In this document: positions 1-7,150 of the stretch, piece by piece
Layout: the number at the start of each line of letters is the position of its first letter
Numbering within the stretch: position 1 is the stretch's first letter
Made by a program: the position numbers and the translations under genes
The notes under the pieces: model-generated
What the model saw: only the letters and a program-made list of their open reading frames with translations
The model's database searches: none
Told to the model about the DNA's origin: nothing
Assembly (NCBI GenBank): GCA_016297535.1
Contig: JAEDGL010000067.1
Span: forward strand, 1-12,558
Reading direction: 5' to 3'
Origin: Clostridia bacterium
GTDB lineage: Bacteria > Bacillota > Clostridia > Christensenellales > Aristaeellaceae
Length of the DNA stretch: 12,558 bases

Positions 1-482
1 CCCGTCCCCTGCCCATCCGCATCATCTGCCCCGGCCGCGTGTACCGCGCCGATGAGGTGGATGCCACCCACAGCCCGGTCTTCCACCAGATGGAGGGCCT
101 GGTGATCGACGAGCATGTCAAGATGAGTGATCTGCGCGGCACGCTGGAGGCCTTTGCCCGCAAGCTGTACGGCGAAGGCACCACCACCCGTTTCCGCCCC
201 AGCTTCTTCCCCTTCACCGAGCCCAGCGCTGAGGTGGATATGACCTGCGTGGCCTGCCATGGCAAGGGCTGCCCCATCTGCAAGGGCACTGGCTGGATTG
301 AGGTGCTCGGCTCCGGCATGGTGCACCCCCATGTGCTGGAAATGTGCGGCATCGACTCCAAGAAGTATTCCGGCTTTGCCTTTGGCATCGGCCTGGAGCG
401 CATTGCCATGCAGCGCTACGGCATCCGCGATATGCGCCTGCTCTACGAGGGCGACGCCCGCCTGTTTGGCCAGCTGCGCTGA
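1..482 (+). CDS. pheS: Phenylalanine--tRNA ligase alpha subunit, 3' part (5' end outside window)
   Basis: This is the catalytic subunit of the (alpha-beta)2 phenylalanyl-tRNA synthetase, which charges tRNA-Phe in the cytoplasm. The reading frame is open from base 3, so the start lies upstream of the window; about 159 codons are visible. Class II synthetase signatures are clear: the motif 2 region (ICPGRVYRADEVDATHSPVF), RPSFFPFTEPSAEVD, GSGMVHPHVLEMCGID, and the motif 3 stretch FAFGIGLERIAMQRYGI near the C terminus. A CxxC-x4-CxxC segment (CVACHGKGCPIC) sits between the PFTEPS block and the VLGSGMVHP block; it is common in Firmicutes PheS and resembles a small zinc knuckle. The stop is TGA at 480-482. 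pheT follows after 82 nt, the usual pheST order. No oddity apart from truncation by the window edge. Confidence 0.97.
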   Translation, partial: RPLPIRIICPGRVYRADEVDATHSPVFHQMEGLVIDEHVKMSDLRGTLEAFARKLYGEGTTTRFRPSFFPFTEPSAEVDMTCVACHGKGCPICKGTGWIEVLGSGMVHPHVLEMCGIDSKKYSGFAFGIGLERIAMQRYGIRDMRLLYEGDARLFGQLR

Positions 483-494
483 CGCCTGTTTTTC

Positions 495-528
495 GCTTTT
501 CCCACTGCGGCAGCGCATGGGGGAAAGC
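495..528 (+). other. Hairpin between pheS and pheT
   Basis: An outer 9-bp stem (495-503 with 520-528, one G:T pair) encloses a 2x2 internal loop and a 4-bp inner stem (TGCG/CGCA) with a GCAG tetraloop. No T-run follows on either strand, so it does not look like a classical terminator. It could be an mRNA processing or stability element that balances PheS and PheT synthesis, or a decayed terminator; the sequence does not decide. Confidence 0.45.
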
Positions 529-564
529 AACCCACCCCTGATGATTTGAGGAGACGATTTGCAT

Positions 565-2955
565 ATGAAGCTTGCAATGAACATGATCCGGCAGTACGCG
601 GATATTCCCGTTACGCCGGAGGAATATTCCGAGCGGATGATTATGACCGGCACCGCCGTGGAAGGCGTGGAGGATATTGCCGGCGGCATGGAAAAGGTGG
701 TTGTGGGGCGTGTGCTTACCTGCGAGGATGTGGAAGGCACCCACCTGCACCAGTGCACCGTGGATGTGGGCGGCGAGGAGCCCCTGCACATTGTTTGCGG
801 CGCGCCCAATGTAAAGCCCGGCATTCTGGTGCCTGTTGCGCTGGACGGCGCAAAGCTACCCGGCGGGGTAAAGATCAAGAAGGGCAAGCTGCGCGGCATG
901 GTGTCCGAGGGCATGCTGTGTTCCTCCACCGAGCTGGGCATTCCGCAGGAGCTGTACCCCTCCGTGGGTGACGCGGGCCTGCTGGTTTTTAACGAGGATT
1001 ATCCCGTGGGCAGCGATATCCGCCCCATCGTTGGCATTGACGATACTGCCGTGGATTTTGAAATTCTGGCCAACCGCCCGGATTGCCTGTGCGCCATGGG
1101 CATTGCCCGTGAAACGGCCGCTGCGCTGAATACCGGCTTCAAAGCGCCCGAAATCACCGTAAAGGAATGCGGCGGCGATATCCGCGACGAAGTCAGGGTA
1201 AGCGTGGAAGCAACGGATCTGTGCCCCCGCTACGCCGCCCGTGTCATCAAAAACGTGCGCATCGGCCAAAGCCCGCTGTGGCTGCGCAAGTACCTGCACG
1301 GCGCGGGCCTGCGCGCCATCAACAACATTGTGGATATCACCAACTATGTCATGATCGAATACGGCCATCCCATGCATGCCTTTGACCTGAGCAAGGTGCG
1401 CGGCCGCGAGATCATCGTGCGCCGCGCCTACGAGGGCGAAATGCTGACCACGCTGGACGGCGCCGAGCGCGCCCTGCGTACCGATGACCTGGTGATCTGC
1501 GATCAGGAGCGCGCCACCGGCCTGGCCGGCGTAATGGGCGGCGAGGAAAGCGAGATCATCGAAGGCACCACGGATGTCATGTTCGAGTGCGCCGTGTTCG
1601 ACCGCACCGCCATCCGCCTCACCAGCCGCGCGCACGGCATGCGCACCGAAGCCAGCGGACGCTTTGAGCGCGGCGTGGCCTGCGGCACCGTGATGGACGC
1701 GCTCAACCGCGCCTGCCAGCTGGTAAACGAGCTGGATGCAGGCGATGTGGTAAGCGGCTGCTATGATATCTACCCCGATCCCAAGCCCCAGCGCGTGATC
1801 ACCGCCAGCGTTGCCCGCATTCAGGAGCGCGCCGGTGTGGATATCCCCGCCGATACCATGGTGGAAATCCTGCGCAAGCTGCACTTTGGCGCGCAGCGCA
1901 ATGGGGATACGCTTACCGTAACCGTGCCGTCCTTCCGCGAGGATATGGAGGGCGAGGCCGATGTGTGCGAGGAATGCCTGCGCATTTACGGCTATCATCA
2001 CATCGGCGCCACCAACCTGCGCGGCGAAACCACGCAGGGCGGCGTAAGCCCCATGAAGGCGCTTAAAAACCGCATTGCCCGGCTGCTGGTGGGCCTGGGC
2101 TATCTGGAAGTGATGAACTTCTCCTTCACGGGCATGGCCGAAATTCAAAAGCTGGGCCTGCCGGAGGATGATCTGCGCAACCAGCCCATGCCCATCCGCA
2201 ATCCGCTGGGCGAGGACACGGCCGTTATGCGCCCCACGCTGGTTTGCGATATGATGCGTACCATCGCCTTCAACCAGAATCACTCCACCGAATCCGCCAG
2301 CCTGTACGAAATGGCTGCGGTGTTCAATCACCACCAGCCCACCGAAGAAGGTCTGCCCACCGAGACCCAGACCCTGTGCCTGGGCGCCTACGGCCCGGAG
2401 GTGGATTTCTTCACCGTGCGCGGTGCGCTGGAGGCCATCCTGCGCATGTGCGGCATCACCTGCGAGGTGGAAGCCGGCGGCGACTGCTACTACCATCCCG
2501 GCCGTTGCGCCCGCCTGGTTCGCGGCGGAACGGTGTTTGCGGTGCTGGGCGAGGTACATCCCGGTGTTCGCGAGCGCTTTGATATGCCCAAACGCGCTGT
2601 TGTGGCCGAGCTGAACCTGCAAACCCTGCTTGCCTATGCCAAGCCCATGGGCGAGATGAAGCCCCTGCCCCGTTTCCCCGCCATGCAGCGCGACCTGGCG
2701 CTGGTGATGGAGGAATCCGTCGCCGTAGGGCCCCTGATGAGCGAAATGCGCCGCGCGGCGGGCAAGCTGCTGGAATCCATCGAGATGTTCGACGTCTACC
2801 GCGGCATCCAGATCGGCGCGGGCAACAAGTCCATCGCCTTCTCCCTCACCTTCCGCGCGCCGGATCGTACCCTCACCAACGAGGAAGTGCAGAAGGCCAT
2901 GGACAAGGTGCAGAAGGTGTGCGCCGACAAGTTCTCCGCAACCATCCGCGGATAA
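565..2955 (+). CDS. pheT: Phenylalanine--tRNA ligase beta subunit
   Basis: This is the 796-residue beta subunit of phenylalanyl-tRNA synthetase, close to the roughly 800 residues usual for bacterial PheT. Domain order is intact: an N-terminal EMAP/OB-type tRNA-binding domain (about 40-155, with VVGRV and HIVCGAPNVKPG), the ANRPDCL motif (179-185) leading into the B3/B4 editing domain (about 212-385, with NNIVDITNYVMIEYGHPMHA), a B5 domain (about 400-475), a catalytic-like core without catalytic motifs, and a C-terminal FDX-ACB anticodon-binding domain (about 703-796, starting PLPRFPAMQRDLALV). I chose ATG 565 because GAGGAGA (548-554) is 10 nt upstream. The in-frame TTG at 559 is too close to that site. 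The stop is TAA. It is presumably co-transcribed with pheS. Long antisense open frames over this gene are codon-bias shadows. Confidence 0.98.
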   Translation: MKLAMNMIRQYADIPVTPEEYSERMIMTGTAVEGVEDIAGGMEKVVVGRVLTCEDVEGTHLHQCTVDVGGEEPLHIVCGAPNVKPGILVPVALDGAKLPGGVKIKKGKLRGMVSEGMLCSSTELGIPQELYPSVGDAGLLVFNEDYPVGSDIRPIVGIDDTAVDFEILANRPDCLCAMGIARETAAALNTGFKAPEITVKECGGDIRDEVRVSVEATDLCPRYAARVIKNVRIGQSPLWLRKYLHGAGLRAINNIVDITNYVMIEYGHPMHAFDLSKVRGREIIVRRAYEGEMLTTLDGAERALRTDDLVICDQERATGLAGVMGGEESEIIEGTTDVMFECAVFDRTAIRLTSRAHGMRTEASGRFERGVACGTVMDALNRACQLVNELDAGDVVSGCYDIYPDPKPQRVITASVARIQERAGVDIPADTMVEILRKLHFGAQRNGDTLTVTVPSFREDMEGEADVCEECLRIYGYHHIGATNLRGETTQGGVSPMKALKNRIARLLVGLGYLEVMNFSFTGMAEIQKLGLPEDDLRNQPMPIRNPLGEDTAVMRPTLVCDMMRTIAFNQNHSTESASLYEMAAVFNHHQPTEEGLPTETQTLCLGAYGPEVDFFTVRGALEAILRMCGITCEVEAGGDCYYHPGRCARLVRGGTVFAVLGEVHPGVRERFDMPKRAVVAELNLQTLLAYAKPMGEMKPLPRFPAMQRDLALVMEESVAVGPLMSEMRRAAGKLLESIEMFDVYRGIQIGAGNKSIAFSLTFRAPDRTLTNEEVQKAMDKVQKVCADKFSATIRG

Positions 2956-3061
2956 GCGAACCCGGCGGAAACCTCGCTTCGGAACAAAAGCCGGAGCGCT
3001 TCAACCGGCGAAAGCTCTTTGAAGCTTCATAGAAACCTGCAAGGAAGCCTTGCTGCGCAAG
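2956..3061. repeat. Palindrome-rich spacer after pheT
   Basis: There is no credible gene here. The stretch holds several short inverted repeats: GCCGG/CCGGC around an AGCGCT core (about 2990-3010), the palindrome TGAAGCTTCA (about 3020-3029), and GCCTTGC-TGC-GCAAGGC (about 3047-3063). They look like degenerate hairpin modules continuing the repeat unit that follows. The right-hand edge of the window ends in a similar GGAAGCCTT, as if another copy of this module starts there. Confidence 0.5.
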
Positions 3062-3150
3062 GCAACCGAACCCACCGCGCATGTCGCTGGGTTCGGAATC
3101 AGAGTCGGAGGGCTGCGGCCCCCACCTCCCCGGGTTTTTTCAACACTCTG
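3062..3150 (-). repeat. Modular palindromic repeat unit (copy 4, reverse orientation)
   Basis: Read on the minus strand, this unit begins TCAGAGTGTTGAAAAAACC, continues with a GTCGGAGGG/CCGCAG-type stem, and ends with a long hairpin. That hairpin's arms are CCGAACCCA (3066-3074) and TGGGTTCGG (3088-3096). The same order of modules appears at 12461-12553. The end hairpin there has CCGAGCCCA/TGGGCTCGG arms, so one base pair has switched from A:T to G:C on both sides. The central stem of this copy is damaged (GCCCCCACC in place of GCCCTCCGAC). Confidence 0.7.
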
Positions 3151-3151
3151 A

Positions 3152-3186
3152 GTCTCCGTATGCCCACAGCATACGGAGGCTTTTTT
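3152..3186 (+). terminator. Rho-independent terminator, probably of pheST
   Basis: A perfect 10-bp stem CTCCGTATGC/GCATACGGAG (3154-3163 with 3069+100 to 3178, loop CCACA) is followed by GC and TTTTTTGTTTTT. It is the strongest terminator in the window. It lies 200 nt after pheT, with a palindromic repeat unit in between. It separates pheST from the sporulation operon downstream. Confidence 0.88.
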
Positions 3187-3224
3187 GTTTTTACGGGTAC
3201 ATCCCGCCACGGAGATTGGCAGTT

Positions 3225-3253
3225 GCATATCCCTTTCACCGCACGCATACAGT
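3225..3253 (+). promoter_or_regulatory. Candidate sigma-E promoter of the ldt-spoIIIA operon
   Basis: GCATATC (3225-3231), 14 nt, then CATACAGT (3246-3253). The known Bacillus subtilis sigma-E consensus is about KMATATT - 14/15 nt - CATACANT. The -35 match is 6 of 7 and the -10 is complete, with correct spacing. The predicted start near 3260 gives a leader of about 24 nt before ATG 3284. In B. subtilis the spoIIIA operon is controlled by sigma-E, which agrees with this call. Found by eye; not tested by a matrix scan. Confidence 0.72.
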
Positions 3254-3283
3254 TTGAAAACCAGGATGAAGGGAAGGTCTTGA

Positions 3284-3967
3284 ATGAAGGGGCGAAGGCT
3301 GCTGGCAATTGTAATGCTTTGCGCGCTGTGGTTTTCAAGCGCGCAGGCCCAAAACCTTCTCCCGCATGAACGCGCCAATGTGCCCGCCGGCAGCTGGATC
3401 TGGATCGACATTCACCGCAAGTCGCTTACGCTGTACGAGGGTACGCAGGTAAAGAAGCAGTATGTAATTGCAACGGGCGCATGGCATACGCCCTCGCCCA
3501 TCGGCACCTATACCATTACCCACCGGTTTTCGGGCGAGCTGGGCGGCTTTGGAACAAGATTTCTGGGGCTGAACGTGCCTTGGGGGCAGTTTGGCATACA
3601 CGGCACCAACAAGCCGGGCAGCATCGGCAGCAACGCCTCACATGGCTGCATCCGCATGCATGTAAAGGATTCGGAGGAGCTCTACGGCCTGGTGGGAGTG
3701 GGAACCAAAGTGGTGATCACCGGCGGTCCCTACGGCCTGCTGGATCAGAATCTGCGTGAGCTGCATCCCGGAGATCGCAACAGCCATGTGGCTGCCGTGC
3801 AGGCAAGGCTGTTGCAGCTGGGCTACAGCTACCAGTGGCCGGACGGCGTTTATGGCCGGGCTACGCAGCAGGCGGTGAGCCAGGCGAGAAAAGCGCTCGG
3901 ACTGCCCGCAAAGGATTGTGTGGACGCAGCGTTTTACCGGGCCATCGGCCTGATCCTGTTTGAATAG
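3284..3967 (+). CDS. Secreted L,D-transpeptidase (YkuD domain) with C-terminal peptidoglycan-binding domain
   Basis: This 227-residue protein has a signal peptide (about 1-22, KGRR, hydrophobic core, then SSAQAQ). A YkuD catalytic domain follows (about 38-148), with GxxxTPSPxGTY (65-76), His106 in the IHGT motif, and the nucleophile in SHGCIR (Ser119-His120-Gly121-Cys122). A PG_binding_1 domain sits at about 160-212 (HVAAVQARLLQLGY...DGVYGRATQQAV). All expected catalytic residues are present. YkuD enzymes form 3-3 peptide cross-links or attach proteins to peptidoglycan outside the membrane. ATG 3284 has AGGGAAGG 6 nt upstream; the ATG at 3266 runs into a stop at 3281. The gene lies between a sigma-E-like promoter and spoIIIAA, only 15 nt from the latter. 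A role in peptidoglycan remodelling around the engulfing forespore is therefore inferred, but its substrate is not shown. Confidence 0.93.
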   Translation: MKGRRLLAIVMLCALWFSSAQAQNLLPHERANVPAGSWIWIDIHRKSLTLYEGTQVKKQYVIATGAWHTPSPIGTYTITHRFSGELGGFGTRFLGLNVPWGQFGIHGTNKPGSIGSNASHGCIRMHVKDSEELYGLVGVGTKVVITGGPYGLLDQNLRELHPGDRNSHVAAVQARLLQLGYSYQWPDGVYGRATQQAVSQARKALGLPAKDCVDAAFYRAIGLILFE

Positions 3968-3982
3968 AAGGAGGAAAACCAG

Positions 3983-4894
3983 ATGACGTGGATGGAGACG
4001 ATCCAGTTTTTTTCGGGCTGTATGCCTCGGGCGGTGGGCAAAACGCTGGCCGCGCAGGCGGAGGGAGCCGTACGGGAAATCCGCGTGCGCGCAGGAGGAC
4101 GAGCTTCCATCCTCGCCGGAGAAGAAGAGGTGCTTTGTCCGGGTACGTTCAGCCAGCAGCAGGTGGCGCAGGTGGCGGAAGCCCTGTGCGAGCATGCGCT
4201 CTACGTTCGTGCGGAGGAGCAGCGGCAGGGCTTTGTGACCCTGCGCGGCGGGCACCGCATGGGGCTTTGCGGACGGGTGGTTGCGCATGGTCAAAGCGTT
4301 CGCGCGCTTCGGGAAATCAGCTCCCTGTGCGTACGCGTGGCAGCGCAGCGGCCGGGCGTGGCAGACGCGCTTGTGCCCTATCTGCGGGATGAGGACGGCC
4401 GCGTGTACTCGGTACTGATCATCGGTTTGCCAGGCATGGGCAAAACCACGCTTTTGCGCGATGCCTGCCGAACCCTGTCCAAGCAGGGCGTGCATATGTG
4501 CGTGGTGGATGAACGCAGCGAGATCGCCGCCATGAGCGGCGGCGTGGCCCAGCTGGATGTAGGGCCCAATACGGATGTGCTGGACGGCTGCGCCAAGGAG
4601 GCGGGTCTTCGCTGGATGCTGCGCGCCATGTCCCCCGAGATGCTGGTAACGGACGAGCTGGGCTCTGCCCTGGACGCGCAGACCGTGATGGACGCATCCA
4701 AATGCGGCGTGGCCGTAATGGCCACGCTGCATGGGCGCGACCTGGAAACGGCCCTCTCGCGCGGAGCCCTGTATACGCTTGTCCAAAATCAGGTCTTTCA
4801 ACGCTATGTGCTGCTGGATACGCGCCGTGTGGGAAGCATCCGCCTGATCTGCGATGAAAAGCTGCGCCCTCTTGGCGGGCAGGAGGCTGTCTGA
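3983..4894 (+). CDS. spoIIIAA: Stage III sporulation protein AA, secretion-type ATPase
   Basis: This 303-residue cytoplasmic ATPase resembles type II/IV secretion motors. In B. subtilis it acts in the mother cell and energises the SpoIIIA-SpoIIQ channel. The Walker A motif is GLPGMGKTT (148-156), followed by the family motif VVDERSEIA (174-182). A Walker B-like MLVTDELG (220-227) and the sensor-like ATLHGRD (247-253) complete the set. The N-terminal REIRVRAGG and FVTLRGGHRMGLCGR segments are also typical. AAGGAGG sits 8 nt before ATG 3983. The stop TGA (4892-4894) shares one base with the spoIIIAB start. Length and motifs match the family; nothing is missing. Confidence 0.97.
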   Translation: MTWMETIQFFSGCMPRAVGKTLAAQAEGAVREIRVRAGGRASILAGEEEVLCPGTFSQQQVAQVAEALCEHALYVRAEEQRQGFVTLRGGHRMGLCGRVVAHGQSVRALREISSLCVRVAAQRPGVADALVPYLRDEDGRVYSVLIIGLPGMGKTTLLRDACRTLSKQGVHMCVVDERSEIAAMSGGVAQLDVGPNTDVLDGCAKEAGLRWMLRAMSPEMLVTDELGSALDAQTVMDASKCGVAVMATLHGRDLETALSRGALYTLVQNQVFQRYVLLDTRRVGSIRLICDEKLRPLGGQEAV

Positions 4895-5424
4895 TGCTGG
4901 GCGCGGCTGGAGCGCTGTGCTGTCTTGCGGCAGGAACGGCGCTTGGCAGCTGGATGCGCTTGCGCCGCATGGCGAGGCTGAATATGCTGCGCTCGGCGCT
5001 GGATATGATCAACGCCATGCGCCTGATGCTGGAAACGGAACGGCTTTCCCTGCCGGAGCTGCTGGAAGGCTGTGCGGATTATGCAGGCGCGGGCGACGGC
5101 GCGGAGGTCATCCGTAAACGGTTTCTGCACACGGCGCGTCAGCTGCGTCAGGAGCCGTTGGAGGGGCTTTTTTCCGCCTATGCGTTTGCATGCGCGCAAA
5201 GCGCGGCTGTGTGGGAGCAGGAAGAGGAAAAGACCGCGCTGGAAACCCTGTTTACCCAGCTTGGCAGCGGCACCGCGGCCATGCGCGAGCAGGCGGCGGC
5301 CGCATGCCTGCGCCGTTTGAAGCCCGTGTGCGAAAAGGCGCAGGCTGAGGCGGAAAAGGGAGGCAGGCTGTGCATGCAGCTGGGTATCCTGCTGGGGCTT
5401 ATGGCGGGTATTGCGCTTTGGTAA
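4894..5424 (+). CDS. spoIIIAB: Stage III sporulation protein AB
   Basis: This 176-residue membrane protein of the SpoIIIA complex resembles GspF-like platform proteins of secretion systems. An N-terminal hydrophobic helix (1-18) precedes a helical soluble body rich in Ala, Glu and Arg (about 25-155, with LRSALDMINAMRLMLETERLSLPELL). A C-terminal hydrophobic helix (GRLCMQLGILLGLMAGIALW, 157-176) ends the protein, with its characteristic LGxLLG-type end. The start ATG 4894 overlaps the spoIIIAA stop by one base, and AGGAGG (4881-4886) is 7 nt upstream. The length is typical of the family (about 170). Identification rests on the C-terminal motif, the leucine-rich N-terminal helix and operon position. 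Confidence 0.93.
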   Translation: MLGAAGALCCLAAGTALGSWMRLRRMARLNMLRSALDMINAMRLMLETERLSLPELLEGCADYAGAGDGAEVIRKRFLHTARQLRQEPLEGLFSAYAFACAQSAAVWEQEEEKTALETLFTQLGSGTAAMREQAAAACLRRLKPVCEKAQAEAEKGGRLCMQLGILLGLMAGIALW

Positions 5425-5437
5425 GGAGGAGCATGCA

Positions 5438-5638
5438 ATGGTGCAAGTGGATTTGCTGTTTAAGCTGGCCGGACTGGGCGTGGTGGTGGCGGTGCTCAGC
5501 CAGGTGCTTACCCGCGCCGGGCGCGAGGAACTGAGCACGCTGGTAACGGTTGTAGGTTTGGTAATCGCGCTGTTTCTGGTGGTCAACCTGATCTCGGATC
5601 TGTTTTCCAGCCTGAGAAGCATCTTCTCGCTGTACTGA
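5438..5638 (+). CDS. spoIIIAC: Stage III sporulation protein AC
   Basis: This small integral membrane protein of 66 residues has two hydrophobic helices (about 5-25 and 33-55). The family pattern is clear: DLLFKLAGLGVVVAVLSQVL, REELSTLVTVVGLVIAL. B. subtilis SpoIIIAC is of similar size. It is a component of the mother-cell side of the SpoIIIA channel. I chose ATG 5438 over the longer frame from 5411, because AAGGAGGA (5423-5430) stands 7 nt upstream and the extra residues would overlap spoIIIAB. The stop TGA (5636-5638) is one base before the spoIIIAD start. Confidence 0.95.
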   Translation: MVQVDLLFKLAGLGVVVAVLSQVLTRAGREELSTLVTVVGLVIALFLVVNLISDLFSSLRSIFSLY

Positions 5639-5639
5639 T

Positions 5640-6026
5640 ATGGCGGTCTGGCAGTGGTTTGGGTTGGCGGTGGCGGCGGCGGTTCTGTGCATGGTGGTGC
5701 GTTCGCAGCAGCCGCAGATGGCGTCGCTGTGCGCCGTTGCGGCAGGACTGATGCTTGTTGGCCTTGCGCTGAACGAGCTGGGGAATGTGCGGGGACTGTT
5801 TCAAAGGCTTACGGCCATGGCGGGCTTGCGGGAAGGGTATCTGCAAACGCTTCTCAAGGCGCTTGGCGTAAGCTATGCGGCGGAACTGGCCACGCAGATC
5901 TGCTCGGACCTGGGCGAGGGCGGGCTTGCGGTCAAGGTTGGGCTTATGGGCAAGCTGTGCGTCTTTACCCTGACCGCGCCGTTGATGATGACCATCCTCG
6001 AAATGATTTTGGAGCTGGTGCCTTGA
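5640..6026 (+). CDS. spoIIIAD: Stage III sporulation protein AD
   Basis: This 128-residue membrane protein is related to SpoIIIAC by family, with an added C-terminal part. Hydrophobic helices lie at about 5-20, 28-46 and 100-127. The family block LLKALGVSYAAELATQICSDLGEGGLA (72-98) is unmistakable. No good Shine-Dalgarno site precedes ATG 5640. It begins one base after the spoIIIAC stop, so translation is probably coupled. The stop TGA (6024-6026) shares a base with the spoIIIAE start. It functions with the other SpoIIIA proteins in the mother-cell membrane. Confidence 0.95.
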   Translation: MAVWQWFGLAVAAAVLCMVVRSQQPQMASLCAVAAGLMLVGLALNELGNVRGLFQRLTAMAGLREGYLQTLLKALGVSYAAELATQICSDLGEGGLAVKVGLMGKLCVFTLTAPLMMTILEMILELVP

Positions 6027-7150
6027 TGGGGATTCTTGTGCTGCTTGCACTTTTGGTTCCGCTGCCTGCCTGCGCCGAAAGCCTGCAGGAGGCGGCGCAG
6101 GGGCTGATTGCGTCGCTGGAGCTGGATACGCTGGGGGAGGCTGTCAGGCAAACGGGCTGGTTTGAAGGCGGCGTTGGCGAGGTGCTGCAGAAAATGGCTT
6201 CCGGGCAGATGGTGCTGGATGCGTCTGAAATGCTTCGCTGGCTGATGAGCAGCGCGGCGGGCGTTTTCCATTCCAGCCTGTGGCGCATGACGCGGCTGAT
6301 GGCGCCCGCCCTGCTATCCGCCTGTGCCGGGTGGCTTCAGCATGCAAACAGCGCTGCCGGCAAAGCTGCCCGTTATGCGGGACTGCTGATGACGATGGTG
6401 TTTCTGGTGGCCGATCTGCGCGAGCATACGGCACTGTGCACGCAAAGCATCAGCCGGATGGCGGAATGGATGCAGGCACTGTTTCCGCTGATGATTACGC
6501 TGCTGGCAGCCGTGGGCGGCACAGCCTCCTCCGCGTTTTACCAGCCCGCGGTGATGGCGGCTGCGGGCAGCATGACGGCGCTGGTGGAGCGGGTTACGCT
6601 GCCGCTGGCGGTGAGCGTGGCGGTGCTGACCATGGTGGGAGGGTTGAGCGAGGAGCTTCGCGTTTCACGGCTGTGCAGGCTGTTTCGCCAGGCGGCAAGC
6701 TGGACGCTGGGCTTTGGGTTTACCGTATTCATCGGTGTGATGAGCGTGCAGGGCGTAAACGCGGCCGCGCTGGATGGCGTAAGCATCCGCACGGCAAAGT
6801 TTGCCATGGACCGCTTTATTCCCATTGTGGGCGGCATGTTTGCCGACACGGTGGATACGCTGGTGGGCTGCTCGCTGGTGGTGCATAATGCGCTGGGCGT
6901 TCTGGGGCTGATTTTGCTGCTGGGCGCGCTTCTGACGCCGCTTGTACGCGTGGTGATGACCATGTTTCTCTACCGCGCGGCGGCAGCGCTTCTGGAACCG
7001 GTTTCCGACACCCCGCTTTGCCGGGCCATCGGCAGCTATGCGGATGTGTTCCAGCTGCTGTTTGTGATTCAGCTGAGCGTTGGGGCGATGTTTCTGCTGC
7101 TGGTCGCGCAGCTGATTACCGTGGCGAACTGGACGGTGATGCTCAGATGA
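6026..7150 (+). CDS. spoIIIAE: Stage III sporulation protein AE
   Basis: This 374-residue polytopic membrane protein is the largest SpoIIIA component. A signal sequence (MGILVLLALLVPLPACA, cleavage near residue 17) precedes an extracytoplasmic segment. Several hydrophobic helices follow from about residue 80 to the end. Family-typical stretches include LFPLMITLLAAVGGTASSAFYQP, SIRTAKFAMDRFIPIVGGMFADTVDT and VHNALGVLGLILLLG. An open frame extends upstream to 5654, but it overlaps spoIIIAD and lacks the family sequence; ATG 6026, with the signal peptide directly after it, is the sensible start. The stop overlaps spoIIIAF in ATGA. B. subtilis SpoIIIAE is about 400 residues, so this is normal in length. 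Confidence 0.95.
   Translation: MGILVLLALLVPLPACAESLQEAAQGLIASLELDTLGEAVRQTGWFEGGVGEVLQKMASGQMVLDASEMLRWLMSSAAGVFHSSLWRMTRLMAPALLSACAGWLQHANSAAGKAARYAGLLMTMVFLVADLREHTALCTQSISRMAEWMQALFPLMITLLAAVGGTASSAFYQPAVMAAAGSMTALVERVTLPLAVSVAVLTMVGGLSEELRVSRLCRLFRQAASWTLGFGFTVFIGVMSVQGVNAAALDGVSIRTAKFAMDRFIPIVGGMFADTVDTLVGCSLVVHNALGVLGLILLLGALLTPLVRVVMTMFLYRAAAALLEPVSDTPLCRAIGSYADVFQLLFVIQLSVGAMFLLLVAQLITVANWTVMLR

Noticed and set aside
856..2622. A 588-codon open frame on the minus strand
   Set aside because: It lies entirely over pheT, whose domains are all intact; the translated protein is low-complexity Ala/His/Gly-rich, as expected from antisense of GC-rich coding DNA.
3001..3411. Short frames on both strands in the pheT-transpeptidase spacer
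   Set aside because: They cross palindromic repeats and a terminator, have no ribosome-binding sites, and resemble no family.
3638..4801. A 387-codon minus-strand open frame
   Set aside because: It is antisense to the transpeptidase and spoIIIAA genes; no start signal and no recognisable domain.
5654..6025. Upstream extension of the spoIIIAE frame
   Set aside because: It overlaps all of spoIIIAD and is Gly/Ala-rich; the signal peptide begins at ATG 6026.
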